A stretch of 64,000 bases of DNA from Bacteroidales bacterium (GTDB lineage Bacteria > Bacteroidota > Bacteroidia > Bacteroidales > UBA932). The position numbers and the translations under genes were made by a program. This document shows, in pieces, positions 53,612 to 62,604 of the stretch (the stretch's first letter is position 1; every line of letters starts with the position of its first letter). Location of the stretch: contig JAFZOU010000009.1 of assembly GCA_017550525.1 (NCBI GenBank), positions 1 to 64,000 of the forward strand. The letters run 5' to 3'. A model generated the notes under the pieces. It was given only the letters and a program-made list of their open reading frames with translations, made no database searches and had not been told where the DNA came from.

Positions 53612-53644
53612 AACTAACTTTAAGCGTTTCTCCGCTGGGCTCCT

Positions 53645-53674
53645 TTTGTTTATGCCAAAAAAGTGCTACCTTTG
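53645..53674 (+). promoter_or_regulatory. Promoter of the glycan-utilisation locus
   Basis: TTTG, 18 bases, TACCTTTG, matching the -33/-7 consensus, 16 bases before the GH3 ATG at 53691. It stands back to back with the Fic promoter within 95 bases. Confidence 0.6.
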
Positions 53675-53690
53675 AGAAAACTAATAACCA

Positions 53691-55829
53691 ATGAGAAAAG
53701 CACTTGTTCTTGCCGTTATGGCACTTGCCCTGGCATCCTGCGGCAGCAAAAAAGCCGTGAAATCCATAGATCCCCGCGTGGATGAACTCCTGAAAAAGAT
53801 GACCCTTGAGGAAAAGGTTGGCCAGACCGTCCTCTTTACCAGTGACTGGACCGTCACGGGTCCCAGCATGAGAAGCGGTTATCTTGAGGATATCAAAGCG
53901 GGCCGTTGCGGAGCCCTTCTCAACGCCTACACCGCAGATTTCACAAGGGAAGTACAGCGCGTGGCCGTTGAGGAAACCCGCCTTGGCATCCCCATTCTCT
54001 TTGGTTATGACGTAATCCACGGATTCCGCACCATTTTCCCCATAAACCTTGGTATGTCCTGCTCCTGGGACATTGAAGCCATTGAGGAAAGTGCCCGCAT
54101 AGCCGCGGAAGAAGCCGCAGCCGCCGGTCTCCAGTGGACCTACAGTCCTATGTGCGACATCTCGGTGGAACCCCGCTGGGGCCGCATCTCAGAGGGCTCC
54201 GGAGAGGACCCCTACCTTGGCAGTCTCATATCGGCCGCAATGACAAGGGGCTATCAGGGAGATGACCTTTCAAAGGACAATACCATCCTCGCTTGCGTAA
54301 AACACTTTGCCGCATACGGCGCACCCCAGGCCGGAAGGGACTATAACACCGTTGATATGAGCGAGCGCTGGTTCAGGGAATTCTACCTCCCTCCGTACAA
54401 GGCCGCAATAGATGCCGGCGCCCTTAGCGTAATGGCTTCCTTCAATGAACTTGACGGTGTCCCCGCCCATGCCTCAAACCATCTCATGAACGAAATCCTC
54501 AAGGATGAATGGGGCTTTGAAGGCTTTGTGGTAAGCGACTACACCGGCATCAACGAGATGATAATGCACGGCTATGCGGCCGATGAATCCCACGCCGCAG
54601 AGCTCTCCATGAACGCCGGCCTGGATATGGACATGATGAGCGCCGCCTACATGAACCATCTCACTGACCTCGTGAAAAGCGGTAAGGTAAGTGAAAAGAC
54701 CCTTGATAATGCCGTCAGGCGCATCCTCAACATAAAGGCGGCCCTTGGCCTTCTGGACGATCCTTATAAGTACTGTGACACTGAGCGTGAGAAGGAGCGC
54801 ACCCTCACGGAGGATAACAAGGCCTTCGCCCGGAGACTTGCTGCAGAGAGCATGGTCCTTCTCAAGAATAACGGCATCCTTCCCCTTAAGAAGGGAGAGA
54901 AAATTGCTGTTTTAGGGCCGATGGCAGCAACAAAGGATGACTTCCTTGGCTCCTGGCGCGGCGCTGGGCAGGTGGAATCCGTTCCCGCCAGCATAGAGGA
55001 CGCCATAAAGGAAGTGAGCCCAGTGGCAGCCTCTGCAGGCAAGGTGGTCCTTGTCCTTGGAGAGCCTTGGAGCTGGACCGGAGAAGCCGCTTCCCGCACA
55101 TCCATCAACCTTCCCAAGGAACAGACAGAGCTCCTCAAATCCCTAAAGAAGCAGGGCAAAACCGTTGCCCTGGTGCTCCTCAACGGCCGTCCTCTGGACC
55201 TTAGTGAAGAAAGCGAGTATGCCGATGCTATCCTTGAAGCCTGGTATCCCGGCACAATGGGCGGCTATGCTGTGGCCGATGTCCTCTTTGGAGACTACAA
55301 CCCCTCCGGAAAACTCTCCGTCACATTCCCGCGCAACCTTGGCCAGGTGCCCATCTACCACTACGCCAAGAATACCGGCCGCCCCTACATCCACCCGGAT
55401 GCAAAATATGAATCCAGGTATCTTGACTGCCCCAACGAGCCCCTCTACGCCTTTGGCCACGGTCTCAGCTACACCACTTTTGAGTATTCAGACATAGCCC
55501 TTGACGCTTCTTCATTCAAGGCCGGCGGCAAACTTGTTGCAAAAGTTAAAGTAACCAACACCGGAAAAGTTGCCGGCACTGAAACCGTCCAGCTCTACAT
55601 CCGTGACCTCGTGGGCAGTGTAACCCGCCCCGTGAAGCAGCTCAAAGGCTTTGAACGCATCACCCTCCAGCCGGGAGAGTGCAGGGAAGTGAGTTTCACA
55701 ATTGATAAGGAAATGCTTTCCTTCTACCGTCAGGATATGACCTGGGGCCCGGAAACCGGAGAATTCAAGGTGTTTATCGGCGGAGCATCTGACAACGTAA
55801 AAGAAGCATCTTTTGAGTATGAGATCTAA
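53691..55829 (+). CDS. bglX: Beta-glucosidase, GH3 (BglX-like) lipoprotein
   Basis: A 712-residue exported lipoprotein (Cys 17 in LALASCGSK). The N-terminal GH3 TIM-barrel has KMTLEEKVGQ, LFGYDVIHGFRTIFP, CVKHFAAYGAPQAGRDYN and the nucleophile Asp in FVVSDYTGINEM (residue 283). The second alpha/beta domain (about 400-590) starts MVLLKNNGILPLKKGEKIAVLG, and a fibronectin-III-like domain ends the protein. It removes glucose from the non-reducing end of beta-gluco-oligosaccharides; the nearby GH144-like genes suggest beta-1,2 linkages. First gene of the locus and overlaps the next by 11 bases. Confidence 0.93.
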   Translation: MRKALVLAVMALALASCGSKKAVKSIDPRVDELLKKMTLEEKVGQTVLFTSDWTVTGPSMRSGYLEDIKAGRCGALLNAYTADFTREVQRVAVEETRLGIPILFGYDVIHGFRTIFPINLGMSCSWDIEAIEESARIAAEEAAAAGLQWTYSPMCDISVEPRWGRISEGSGEDPYLGSLISAAMTRGYQGDDLSKDNTILACVKHFAAYGAPQAGRDYNTVDMSERWFREFYLPPYKAAIDAGALSVMASFNELDGVPAHASNHLMNEILKDEWGFEGFVVSDYTGINEMIMHGYAADESHAAELSMNAGLDMDMMSAAYMNHLTDLVKSGKVSEKTLDNAVRRILNIKAALGLLDDPYKYCDTEREKERTLTEDNKAFARRLAAESMVLLKNNGILPLKKGEKIAVLGPMAATKDDFLGSWRGAGQVESVPASIEDAIKEVSPVAASAGKVVLVLGEPWSWTGEAASRTSINLPKEQTELLKSLKKQGKTVALVLLNGRPLDLSEESEYADAILEAWYPGTMGGYAVADVLFGDYNPSGKLSVTFPRNLGQVPIYHYAKNTGRPYIHPDAKYESRYLDCPNEPLYAFGHGLSYTTFEYSDIALDASSFKAGGKLVAKVKVTNTGKVAGTETVQLYIRDLVGSVTRPVKQLKGFERITLQPGECREVSFTIDKEMLSFYRQDMTWGPETGEFKVFIGGASDNVKEASFEYEI

Positions 55830-57096
55830 ACTGCTCCTTGTTATATCGGCCATCATTCTACTGGCCTCCTGCAAGCCCTATCTCAGCGACGACGCCCTTC
55901 TTGACCGGATAGAGCGCCTTACCATTGGTTATTTCACGGACTTTGCAGATCCAACAACCGGAATGGCCCGGGAGCGCAGCAATGACAGTAACCCCATAGT
56001 GACCACCGGCGGCACCGGCTTTGGCATTATGGCCATAATCGCCGGGGCGGAACGCGGCTACTTTCCACGTGAAGAGGGCGTTGCCAGGATAGAGAAGATT
56101 GTGACCTCCCTTGAGAACCTTGAGCGCTTCCACGGCGCCTGGGCCCACTGGTACAACGGAGAAACCGGTGAAGCCTTCCACTTCTCGGAGTTCGATGACG
56201 GAGGAGACCTTGTGGAAACCGCCTTCCTGGTTCAGGGCCTTCTGGCGGCACGCCACTGGCTGGAGGCCGATAATTTTGACCTTGCAGAGCGTATCCACGA
56301 TCTTTGGCTTGGAGTTGAATGGAGCTGGTACACACAGGGGCAGCCGGACGCCCTTTACTGGCACTGGTCCAAGAACTACGGCTTCAAGATGAATCACCGC
56401 ATAACCGGTTATGACGAAACTCTCATAACCTATATCCTGGCCGCTTCATCTCCTTCATATCCCATTTCCAGGGAACTTTATGAAGCTTCCTACAAGAACT
56501 CCTCATATTATTATAACGGCAAGGAGTACTACGGCATCACCCTTCCTCTTGGAATGGAACTTGGCGGCCCGCTTTTCTTCTGCCATTACTCCTTCCTGGG
56601 TCTTGACCCACGCGGCCTCACGGACGGAAAAACCAATTATTTTGAGCGTAATAAGGCACACACTCTAATACAGCGCGCCTACGCAATAGACAATCCCAAG
56701 AACCACAAGGGCTACTCCGAGTACCTCTGGGGCTTCACTTCTTCCGACGATCCTGACGTCGGTTACAGTTCCCATCACCCCGGAACCCCCGATGAAAACG
56801 GCACCGTGAGCCCTACGGCGGCAGTAAGTTCAATAGTCTACACCCCGGAGGAATCAATGAAGGTTATCCGCCGCCTCTGGGATACTCCCGGAATGGTGGG
56901 CCCCTACGGCTTCTACGATGCCTATAATCCTTCCCGCGAGCCTTCCGTTGTGGAGCACTACCTTGCAATAGACCAGGGCCCGGAGGCAGTGATGATAGAA
57001 AACTACCGTAGCGGTCTTCTCTGGAAACTCTTCATGCAGGCCCCTGAAATCCAGAAAGGCCTTGAGAAACTTGGATTCTACTACATAGAAAACTAA
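55819..57096 (+). CDS. GH144-like glucanase (glycoamylase-fold) lipoprotein
   Basis: A 425-residue lipoprotein from ATG 55819 (Cys 18 in ILLASCKPY); a TTG two codons upstream is also open. The (alpha/alpha)6 pattern of the glycoamylase/GH144 family is clear: TGMARERSNDSNPIVTTGG, GFGIMAIIAGAERGYF, FHGAWAHWYNG, DDGGDLVETAFLVQGLLAAR, YWHWSKNYGFKMNHRITGYDE, HYSFLGLDPRGL. Characterised members are beta-1,2-glucanases or sophorohydrolases, so a beta-1,2-glucan substrate is likely but not proven. Overlaps GH3 by 11 bases; 10 bases before susC. Confidence 0.88.
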   Translation: MRSKLLLVISAIILLASCKPYLSDDALLDRIERLTIGYFTDFADPTTGMARERSNDSNPIVTTGGTGFGIMAIIAGAERGYFPREEGVARIEKIVTSLENLERFHGAWAHWYNGETGEAFHFSEFDDGGDLVETAFLVQGLLAARHWLEADNFDLAERIHDLWLGVEWSWYTQGQPDALYWHWSKNYGFKMNHRITGYDETLITYILAASSPSYPISRELYEASYKNSSYYYNGKEYYGITLPLGMELGGPLFFCHYSFLGLDPRGLTDGKTNYFERNKAHTLIQRAYAIDNPKNHKGYSEYLWGFTSSDDPDVGYSSHHPGTPDENGTVSPTAAVSSIVYTPEESMKVIRRLWDTPGMVGPYGFYDAYNPSREPSVVEHYLAIDQGPEAVMIENYRSGLLWKLFMQAPEIQKGLEKLGFYYIEN

Positions 57097-57106
57097 ATAA
57101 CCAATT

Positions 57107-60100
57107 ATGAAAAGACTATCAATAGCACTGATACTTATGCTGGCAAGCGTAACGGCGTTTGCCCAGTATAAGGTAAAAGGCGTGGTTGAGGATGCCCTGG
57201 GGCCGGTTATCGGCGCCACCGTAATGGAACTTGGCACCACCAACGGCGTCTCCACGGGCATTGACGGAGACTTTGTTCTCACAGTCTCAAATGCCGATGC
57301 AAAGGTTGAGGTAAGCTGCATAGGCTATGCCTCCCAGGTTTTCCCTGCATCTGCGGTCCCCGCAAAGATCCTCCTCGGAGAGGACACCACCTTCCTGGAT
57401 GAGGTTGTGGTTGTAGGTTACGGCACCCAGAAGGCCAAGGACCTCACCGCCCCCATCACCAACGTGAAAGGTGAGGAGCTCGCAAAGCAGGTTGCCGCCA
57501 ACCCCATGAGCGCCCTTCAGGGTATGGTGAGCGGTGTCCAGATTACCCAGAGCGGCGCCCCCGGTGCCGGCCCGTCCGTCAAGATCCGCGGCGTTGGATC
57601 AATCGGAGACTATGCCAACCCCCTGTACATAGTGGACGGCGCATTTATGGACAACATTGACTTCCTCAGCGCCTCCGATATTGAGTCCCTTACCGTGCTC
57701 AAGGACGCATCGGCCGCCGCAATCTACGGCGTACGCGCTGCTAACGGCGTCATCCTTGTCACCACCAAGAAGGGAGCTACCGGTAAGGTAAGGGTAGCCT
57801 ATGACGGCTACGGCGGAGTCCAGATGCCTACCAATATAATGCCCATGGCAAACGCCCAGCAGTACATTCAGATGTACAACATGGCAAACCCCGACGACCC
57901 CTTCAATACCGTTTACCCTCTTGCCGCAAATACTGGTGTAAGCACGGACTGGTATCAGACCATGGTCAAGCCCGCCCTTACCCACAGCCACTCCCTGGAC
58001 CTTAGCGGCGGCACGGAAAAGACCAACTATTCCGTGGGTCTGAGCTACTTCTACCAGGACGGTATAATGAACTTCTGCAAGAACAACTACGGCCGTCTTA
58101 ACTTCCGCGCCCGCCTGGACCAGACCCTCACAAACTGGCTAAAGGTAGGCTTCAACACCGTGGTTTCACGTTATGACCAGAATAATCCAGATTCAGGTGT
58201 CTATTACCAGGCCTTTGTGAATCCGCCCGTATACGGCGTCTACAATGATGACAACGAGGCTGCCTATCCCGTCAAGTTCGATTCCCCTCAGCTTTACGGT
58301 TTTGCGGCAGCGTTCGGAAACCCGGCTGCATCGGCCTATTATACAAACAGCACCAACACCGGCATCAAGACTGTATTCAGCGCATACGCAGAGGCAACAA
58401 TCATCCCTGAGAAACTGAAGTTCAAGACCGCCTACAACCTTGATTTCAGCTTTGCCGATGAGCAGAACTACACCCCTGAACATAAGGTTGGAGGCTCCCA
58501 GGGAACGTCCGTATCATCTCTCTCAAAGACCTACGCATACGGCCTGTATCACATCCTGGACAACACCCTCACTTATTCAGACCATATAGGTGCCCATTCC
58601 TTCACGGCAATGCTGGGCCAGTCTACGCGTATGCAGTACAATGCCTGGCTGAACGGCCGCAGGAACAGTGTCCCTGACTTTGACGCCGCATCCCGCTACC
58701 TTGTGAACGGCTCCTATAAGAATCAGGAATCAGGTGACGGTGCCGGAAGGTACAACGGCCTCTCGTTCTTCGCCAGGGGCACCTATAATTACAAGGAAAA
58801 ATACCTTGCCACCGTTACTGTACGTGCCGATGGCAGTTCCAAATATCAGGACAAGTGGGGTGTCTTCCCCTCCGTGGGCCTTGGCTGGAACATATCCGAC
58901 GAGCCCTTCATGAAGGGAGCATCCTCCTGGCTCAGTTTCCTGAAACTCCGCGCCAGCTGGGGTATGCTGGGTAACGACAACGTTCCCGCCAACGACATAA
59001 ACATCGCGGGCCGCAGCGGCGTGGATTCATCGGCCCTCTTTGGAGAAACCCTCGTGGACGGCATGGGCGCCCAGACGGTATACCAGAACTACCTCAAATG
59101 GGAGGTTGTTACGGAAACCAACGTGGGCGCAGACTTCGCCATGCTTGACAGCCGCCTAAGCGGTGAGATTGACTGGTACCGGAGGGTCACTGACCGCGTA
59201 GTTTTCCACGCGCCCATAGCAATCGGCGGCGGCGTGGCAACCCTCCTTGCCAACAACGGCCGCGTTCTCAACACCGGCGTTGAGCTTTCCGTCAAGTGGG
59301 AGGATAAGATAGGGGCCGATTTCTCCTACAATGTAGGGATGAACGCCACCTTCAACCACAATGAGGTCCTTGCCCTTGAAGGCCGTGACAACATCCCCGG
59401 AGGCTATGTGAACGGGGTTGCATCCACCCTTACCCAGGTTGGCTATCCTATTGGCGCATTCTGGGGCTACAAGGTAGACGGCATCTTCCAAAGCAAGAAG
59501 GAAGCCCTGGCCGATGGCGTCCCTGTCCAGAAAGATACAGGCGCCGGATACTTTGCCTACCACGACTTCGCCGGTGCCGATGACGGCGGCCCAGACGGCA
59601 AGATCACTGATGCAGACCGCGTGTACCTTGGTTCTCCGCTGCCATGGCTTATGCTGGGCCTGAACCTTGGCTTCCAATGGAAGGGACTGGACTTCTCCAT
59701 GGTGATGAACGCAAATATCGGCAACAAGATTTTCAACGCCAAGCGTCTCAACAAGCAGGTTTTCCCTGCAGGCAACTACGACTACGACTTCTACCTTAAC
59801 GCCTGGAGCAAGGATCTTCCTTCCACCACCTATCCTTCTCCCAAGGCCCTCACTTCAGGCCTTATGGCCCAGTCCAACAGTTTCTGGATTGAGGACGGCT
59901 CCATGTTCCGCATCCAGAACGTGCAGGTTGGATATACTTTCCGCAACGTTTTTGGGAACGGGCGCATCAGAATATATGTGAGCGCCCAGCGCCCGCTTAC
60001 GCTCTTTGGATATAACGGCTTTACAACGGAAATCGGCGGATCGCCCATCGCAACCGGCATAGACTCATCTTCTGTCTATCCTATGCAGGCAATCTATACA

Positions 60101-60124
60101 GCCGGTGTAAACATTAATTTCTAA
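57107..60124 (+). CDS. susC: SusC-like TonB-dependent glycan transporter
   Basis: A 1,005-residue outer-membrane transporter. Signal peptide (to VTAFAQ), carboxypeptidase-regulatory domain (about 22-95: YKVKGVVEDALGPVIGATVM), TonB box DEVVVVGYGTQ, plug domain with ANPMSALQGMVSGVQI and IYGVRAANGVILVTTKKG, then a 22-strand barrel ending AIYTAGVNINF. It imports oligosaccharide across the outer membrane with the SusD partner that follows by 13 bases. Confidence 0.97.
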   Translation: MKRLSIALILMLASVTAFAQYKVKGVVEDALGPVIGATVMELGTTNGVSTGIDGDFVLTVSNADAKVEVSCIGYASQVFPASAVPAKILLGEDTTFLDEVVVVGYGTQKAKDLTAPITNVKGEELAKQVAANPMSALQGMVSGVQITQSGAPGAGPSVKIRGVGSIGDYANPLYIVDGAFMDNIDFLSASDIESLTVLKDASAAAIYGVRAANGVILVTTKKGATGKVRVAYDGYGGVQMPTNIMPMANAQQYIQMYNMANPDDPFNTVYPLAANTGVSTDWYQTMVKPALTHSHSLDLSGGTEKTNYSVGLSYFYQDGIMNFCKNNYGRLNFRARLDQTLTNWLKVGFNTVVSRYDQNNPDSGVYYQAFVNPPVYGVYNDDNEAAYPVKFDSPQLYGFAAAFGNPAASAYYTNSTNTGIKTVFSAYAEATIIPEKLKFKTAYNLDFSFADEQNYTPEHKVGGSQGTSVSSLSKTYAYGLYHILDNTLTYSDHIGAHSFTAMLGQSTRMQYNAWLNGRRNSVPDFDAASRYLVNGSYKNQESGDGAGRYNGLSFFARGTYNYKEKYLATVTVRADGSSKYQDKWGVFPSVGLGWNISDEPFMKGASSWLSFLKLRASWGMLGNDNVPANDINIAGRSGVDSSALFGETLVDGMGAQTVYQNYLKWEVVTETNVGADFAMLDSRLSGEIDWYRRVTDRVVFHAPIAIGGGVATLLANNGRVLNTGVELSVKWEDKIGADFSYNVGMNATFNHNEVLALEGRDNIPGGYVNGVASTLTQVGYPIGAFWGYKVDGIFQSKKEALADGVPVQKDTGAGYFAYHDFAGADDGGPDGKITDADRVYLGSPLPWLMLGLNLGFQWKGLDFSMVMNANIGNKIFNAKRLNKQVFPAGNYDYDFYLNAWSKDLPSTTYPSPKALTSGLMAQSNSFWIEDGSMFRIQNVQVGYTFRNVFGNGRIRIYVSAQRPLTLFGYNGFTTEIGGSPIATGIDSSSVYPMQAIYTAGVNINF

Positions 60125-60137
60125 GGAGGACTGCATT

Positions 60138-61616
60138 ATGAAAACTAAATATATACTTGTAGTACTTGCCCTTCTTGCGGCTGTTTCCTGTCAGGATTTC
60201 CTCAATATCCGCACTGAGGCCACAATGCCCTCTACAGGCACCGATTATACAAAGGCAGAGAATATCTTCCTTCCCGTGAGCGCCGCCTACGCAAGTATGC
60301 GCCTCGGGGAAGGCGAAGCCCTTAACTACATTGCCGTCCTGGGAGTTCCCTCCGACGATGACGACAAAGGCAGTTCCACAGATGACGCACCTGCCGTTAG
60401 GGAGTTCGACGAATTCACCTACGGCCCTGAGAACGAGCATATCCAGTACATCTGGAGCATCTTCTTCAACATAGTATCGGCCTCAAATTATGCCGTGGAG
60501 TCAATGGCCGAATTCCAGAAGGCCGTAACCTCCGACGAAGCCAGGCAGCAGGTGAAGGAGTGCAGGGCCGAAGCCCGCCTCATCCGCGCCTACGCCTATT
60601 TCAACCTTGTGCGCCTGTTTGGCCGCGTGCCGCTCATAGACAGGACAATGGACTCCAAGGAACTCGCCGCCATGGAGGTAAGTTCCGTGGAGGACCTCTA
60701 CAAGTTCATCTATGCCGATATTGACGCAGGTATCCAGGACCTCCCCGAATCATACGTCAGTATGCCCGGCCGCTATACAAAGTACACCGCAATGGCGCTC
60801 AAGGCCAAGGTTGCCCTTTACAACAAGGACTGGAATGAGGCCGCCAAGGAGGCCGATGCTATAATTGCCTCAGGAAAGTTTTCCCTCATGTCCAAGTTCC
60901 GTGACGCGTTCAGCGTGGAGCACGAGAACGGCCCGGAGTCCCTGATGGAGATCCAGAGTTCCGATATGGGCCAGGTGTCCGGTGCAATGCCCCTTTGCTA
61001 TTACGGCTACATCCAGGGTCCCAGAAACGGTGACGAGCCTCTACAGGGATGGGGATTCAAGGTTCCCAGTCAGGCCCTCATAGACTTCTTTGACGGCCGT
61101 GGAGACAATATCCGCAAGGCGGTGACCCTGCTTGAACGCGGCGCAACAACTCCTGAAGGTGACACAATTTCCAACAAATGCTCCAACCCTTACTATAACG
61201 GAAAGGTTTATGTTCCCGCCCGTTACAGCACCCGCTCCTTCAATGCATACGGCCTGGACCACAATATGAGGATCATCCGTTACGCGGAGATACTCCTCAT
61301 CTATGCGGAGGCTATGGCGAACGGCGCTTCTATTACCTCCACTTCCGGATATACGGCCGATATGGCCCTCAATGAGGTCCGATCCCGTGCAGGGCTCCCG
61401 GCATCAACCGCTACGCTGGACAACATCTACGATGAACGCCGCGCGGAACTTGCCCTTGAGGAGAACCGTTTCTTTGACCTTGTGCGCTGGGGGAAGGCCG
61501 CTGAAGTCCTTGGTCCCAAGGGCTTCAAGGCAGGGAAGAACGAACTTTTCCCCATCCCGGCAAATCAGCGTCAGTTAAATACTGCCCTGCCGCAGAATCC
61601 CGGATACGATTTATAA
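60138..61616 (+). CDS. susD: SusD-like glycan-binding lipoprotein
   Basis: A 492-residue surface lipoprotein (Cys 18 in VSCQDF). SusD signatures: ECRAEARLIRAYAYFNLVRLFGRVPLI (TPR-like helical region), YTKYTAMALKAKVALYNKDW, RYAEILLIYAEAMA and ERRAELALEENRFFDLVRWGKA. It forms the lid of the SusC channel and captures glycan. Upstream sequence AAGGAGG-like (57-61 kb operon) precedes the ATG. Confidence 0.96.
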   Translation: MKTKYILVVLALLAAVSCQDFLNIRTEATMPSTGTDYTKAENIFLPVSAAYASMRLGEGEALNYIAVLGVPSDDDDKGSSTDDAPAVREFDEFTYGPENEHIQYIWSIFFNIVSASNYAVESMAEFQKAVTSDEARQQVKECRAEARLIRAYAYFNLVRLFGRVPLIDRTMDSKELAAMEVSSVEDLYKFIYADIDAGIQDLPESYVSMPGRYTKYTAMALKAKVALYNKDWNEAAKEADAIIASGKFSLMSKFRDAFSVEHENGPESLMEIQSSDMGQVSGAMPLCYYGYIQGPRNGDEPLQGWGFKVPSQALIDFFDGRGDNIRKAVTLLERGATTPEGDTISNKCSNPYYNGKVYVPARYSTRSFNAYGLDHNMRIIRYAEILLIYAEAMANGASITSTSGYTADMALNEVRSRAGLPASTATLDNIYDERRAELALEENRFFDLVRWGKAAEVLGPKGFKAGKNELFPIPANQRQLNTALPQNPGYDL

Positions 61617-61635
61617 CCATTAACCAAATACACTT

Positions 61636-62604
61636 ATGAAAAAAGTACTTTATTTAGCAGCAATGCTTTCGCTGATCCTCTTTGGATTCAGCTGCACGAA
61701 GCCCGGTGGAAACAGGGCCGATTCCCAGACTCCTGGCAATAATTCAGGTAACGAAGGCAATGAAAACGGAAACGGCGGTACTCCTGAATATACCCGGCCC
61801 GAAATCAAGACAGGCGCAGAGAATCTGGTCCTGTGGCTCTCTTTTAATGACGACAAGATTGTGGATAAGGGAGAAGGCGTCACCCTTGGTGAAAACAAGG
61901 GCCAGGCAGGTCTTGGCAAGGGCTTCATCGGCCAGGCCTGGACCAACAAGGGCGGAGATAATACCATCGAGGCTTATACCAAACTTAATCTTGCCTCCGG
62001 TAACGCCCTCACAAAGATGGACAGTTTCACTTTTGCGGTATGGGCAAAACTCCCTAAGGGCAAGGAGGCAAAGTGCGGTATCATTTCCTTTAATGGTACC
62101 GGCGTTGAGGCCACTTGGCCTTCATTTGTCTTTCTTTTTGACAACATTTCAGATGTTACTCCGGACGAGGGAGAACCTTTCAAGGCCCAGCAGTTCAACG
62201 GCCGTATAGACTTCCTTTCTGTGGAAGGTAAGCCCGCGATGTGGCCCAACTGCGCATCAGACGTCTATATGAAGAAGGACGAGTGGTTCCATATTGCTCG
62301 CACCTATGACGCAACCACCGGCCACTGGGCAAATTATGCCAACGGCCAGATTGTCAACGAGGGAGATTTCCTTCCCGGTGAAAAGGTGGTCGGCTCCGTG
62401 AGCGCCGCTTTTGCCGATGACTGCAACGCCCTTTACGTGGGCGGCTGGGCTTCCAGAATTGAAGGCAAGGCCAGTGACACTTGGCAAACTTACTGCCCAG
62501 GTTCACTGGATGAACTCCGTTTCTACAACAAGGCATTCACCGCCGACGAAGTACTTGCACTCTACGGCGAGGAAATTGCCATCAACCTTGAAGAGGAAGA
62601 ATAA
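61636..62604 (+). CDS. LamG-type surface glycan-binding lipoprotein
   Basis: A 322-residue lipoprotein (Cys 20 in FGFSCTKPG), a Gly/Asn/Glu-rich linker (about 25-55), and a concanavalin/LamG_3 jellyroll with LVLWLSFNDDKIVDKG, DSFTFAVWAKLPKG, EWFHIARTYDATTGHW and GSLDELRFYNKAFTADEVLALYG. In PULs the position after susD usually holds a surface glycan-binding protein; this one probably does the same. Its TAA abuts the TTG start of the next gene. Confidence 0.85.
   Translation: MKKVLYLAAMLSLILFGFSCTKPGGNRADSQTPGNNSGNEGNENGNGGTPEYTRPEIKTGAENLVLWLSFNDDKIVDKGEGVTLGENKGQAGLGKGFIGQAWTNKGGDNTIEAYTKLNLASGNALTKMDSFTFAVWAKLPKGKEAKCGIISFNGTGVEATWPSFVFLFDNISDVTPDEGEPFKAQQFNGRIDFLSVEGKPAMWPNCASDVYMKKDEWFHIARTYDATTGHWANYANGQIVNEGDFLPGEKVVGSVSAAFADDCNALYVGGWASRIEGKASDTWQTYCPGSLDELRFYNKAFTADEVLALYGEEIAINLEEEE

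Noticed and set aside
52237..53690. Toxin-antitoxin module with the Fic protein as toxin
   Set aside because: No small antitoxin gene adjoins it and the catalytic His is missing, so a working AMPylating toxin is unlikely.
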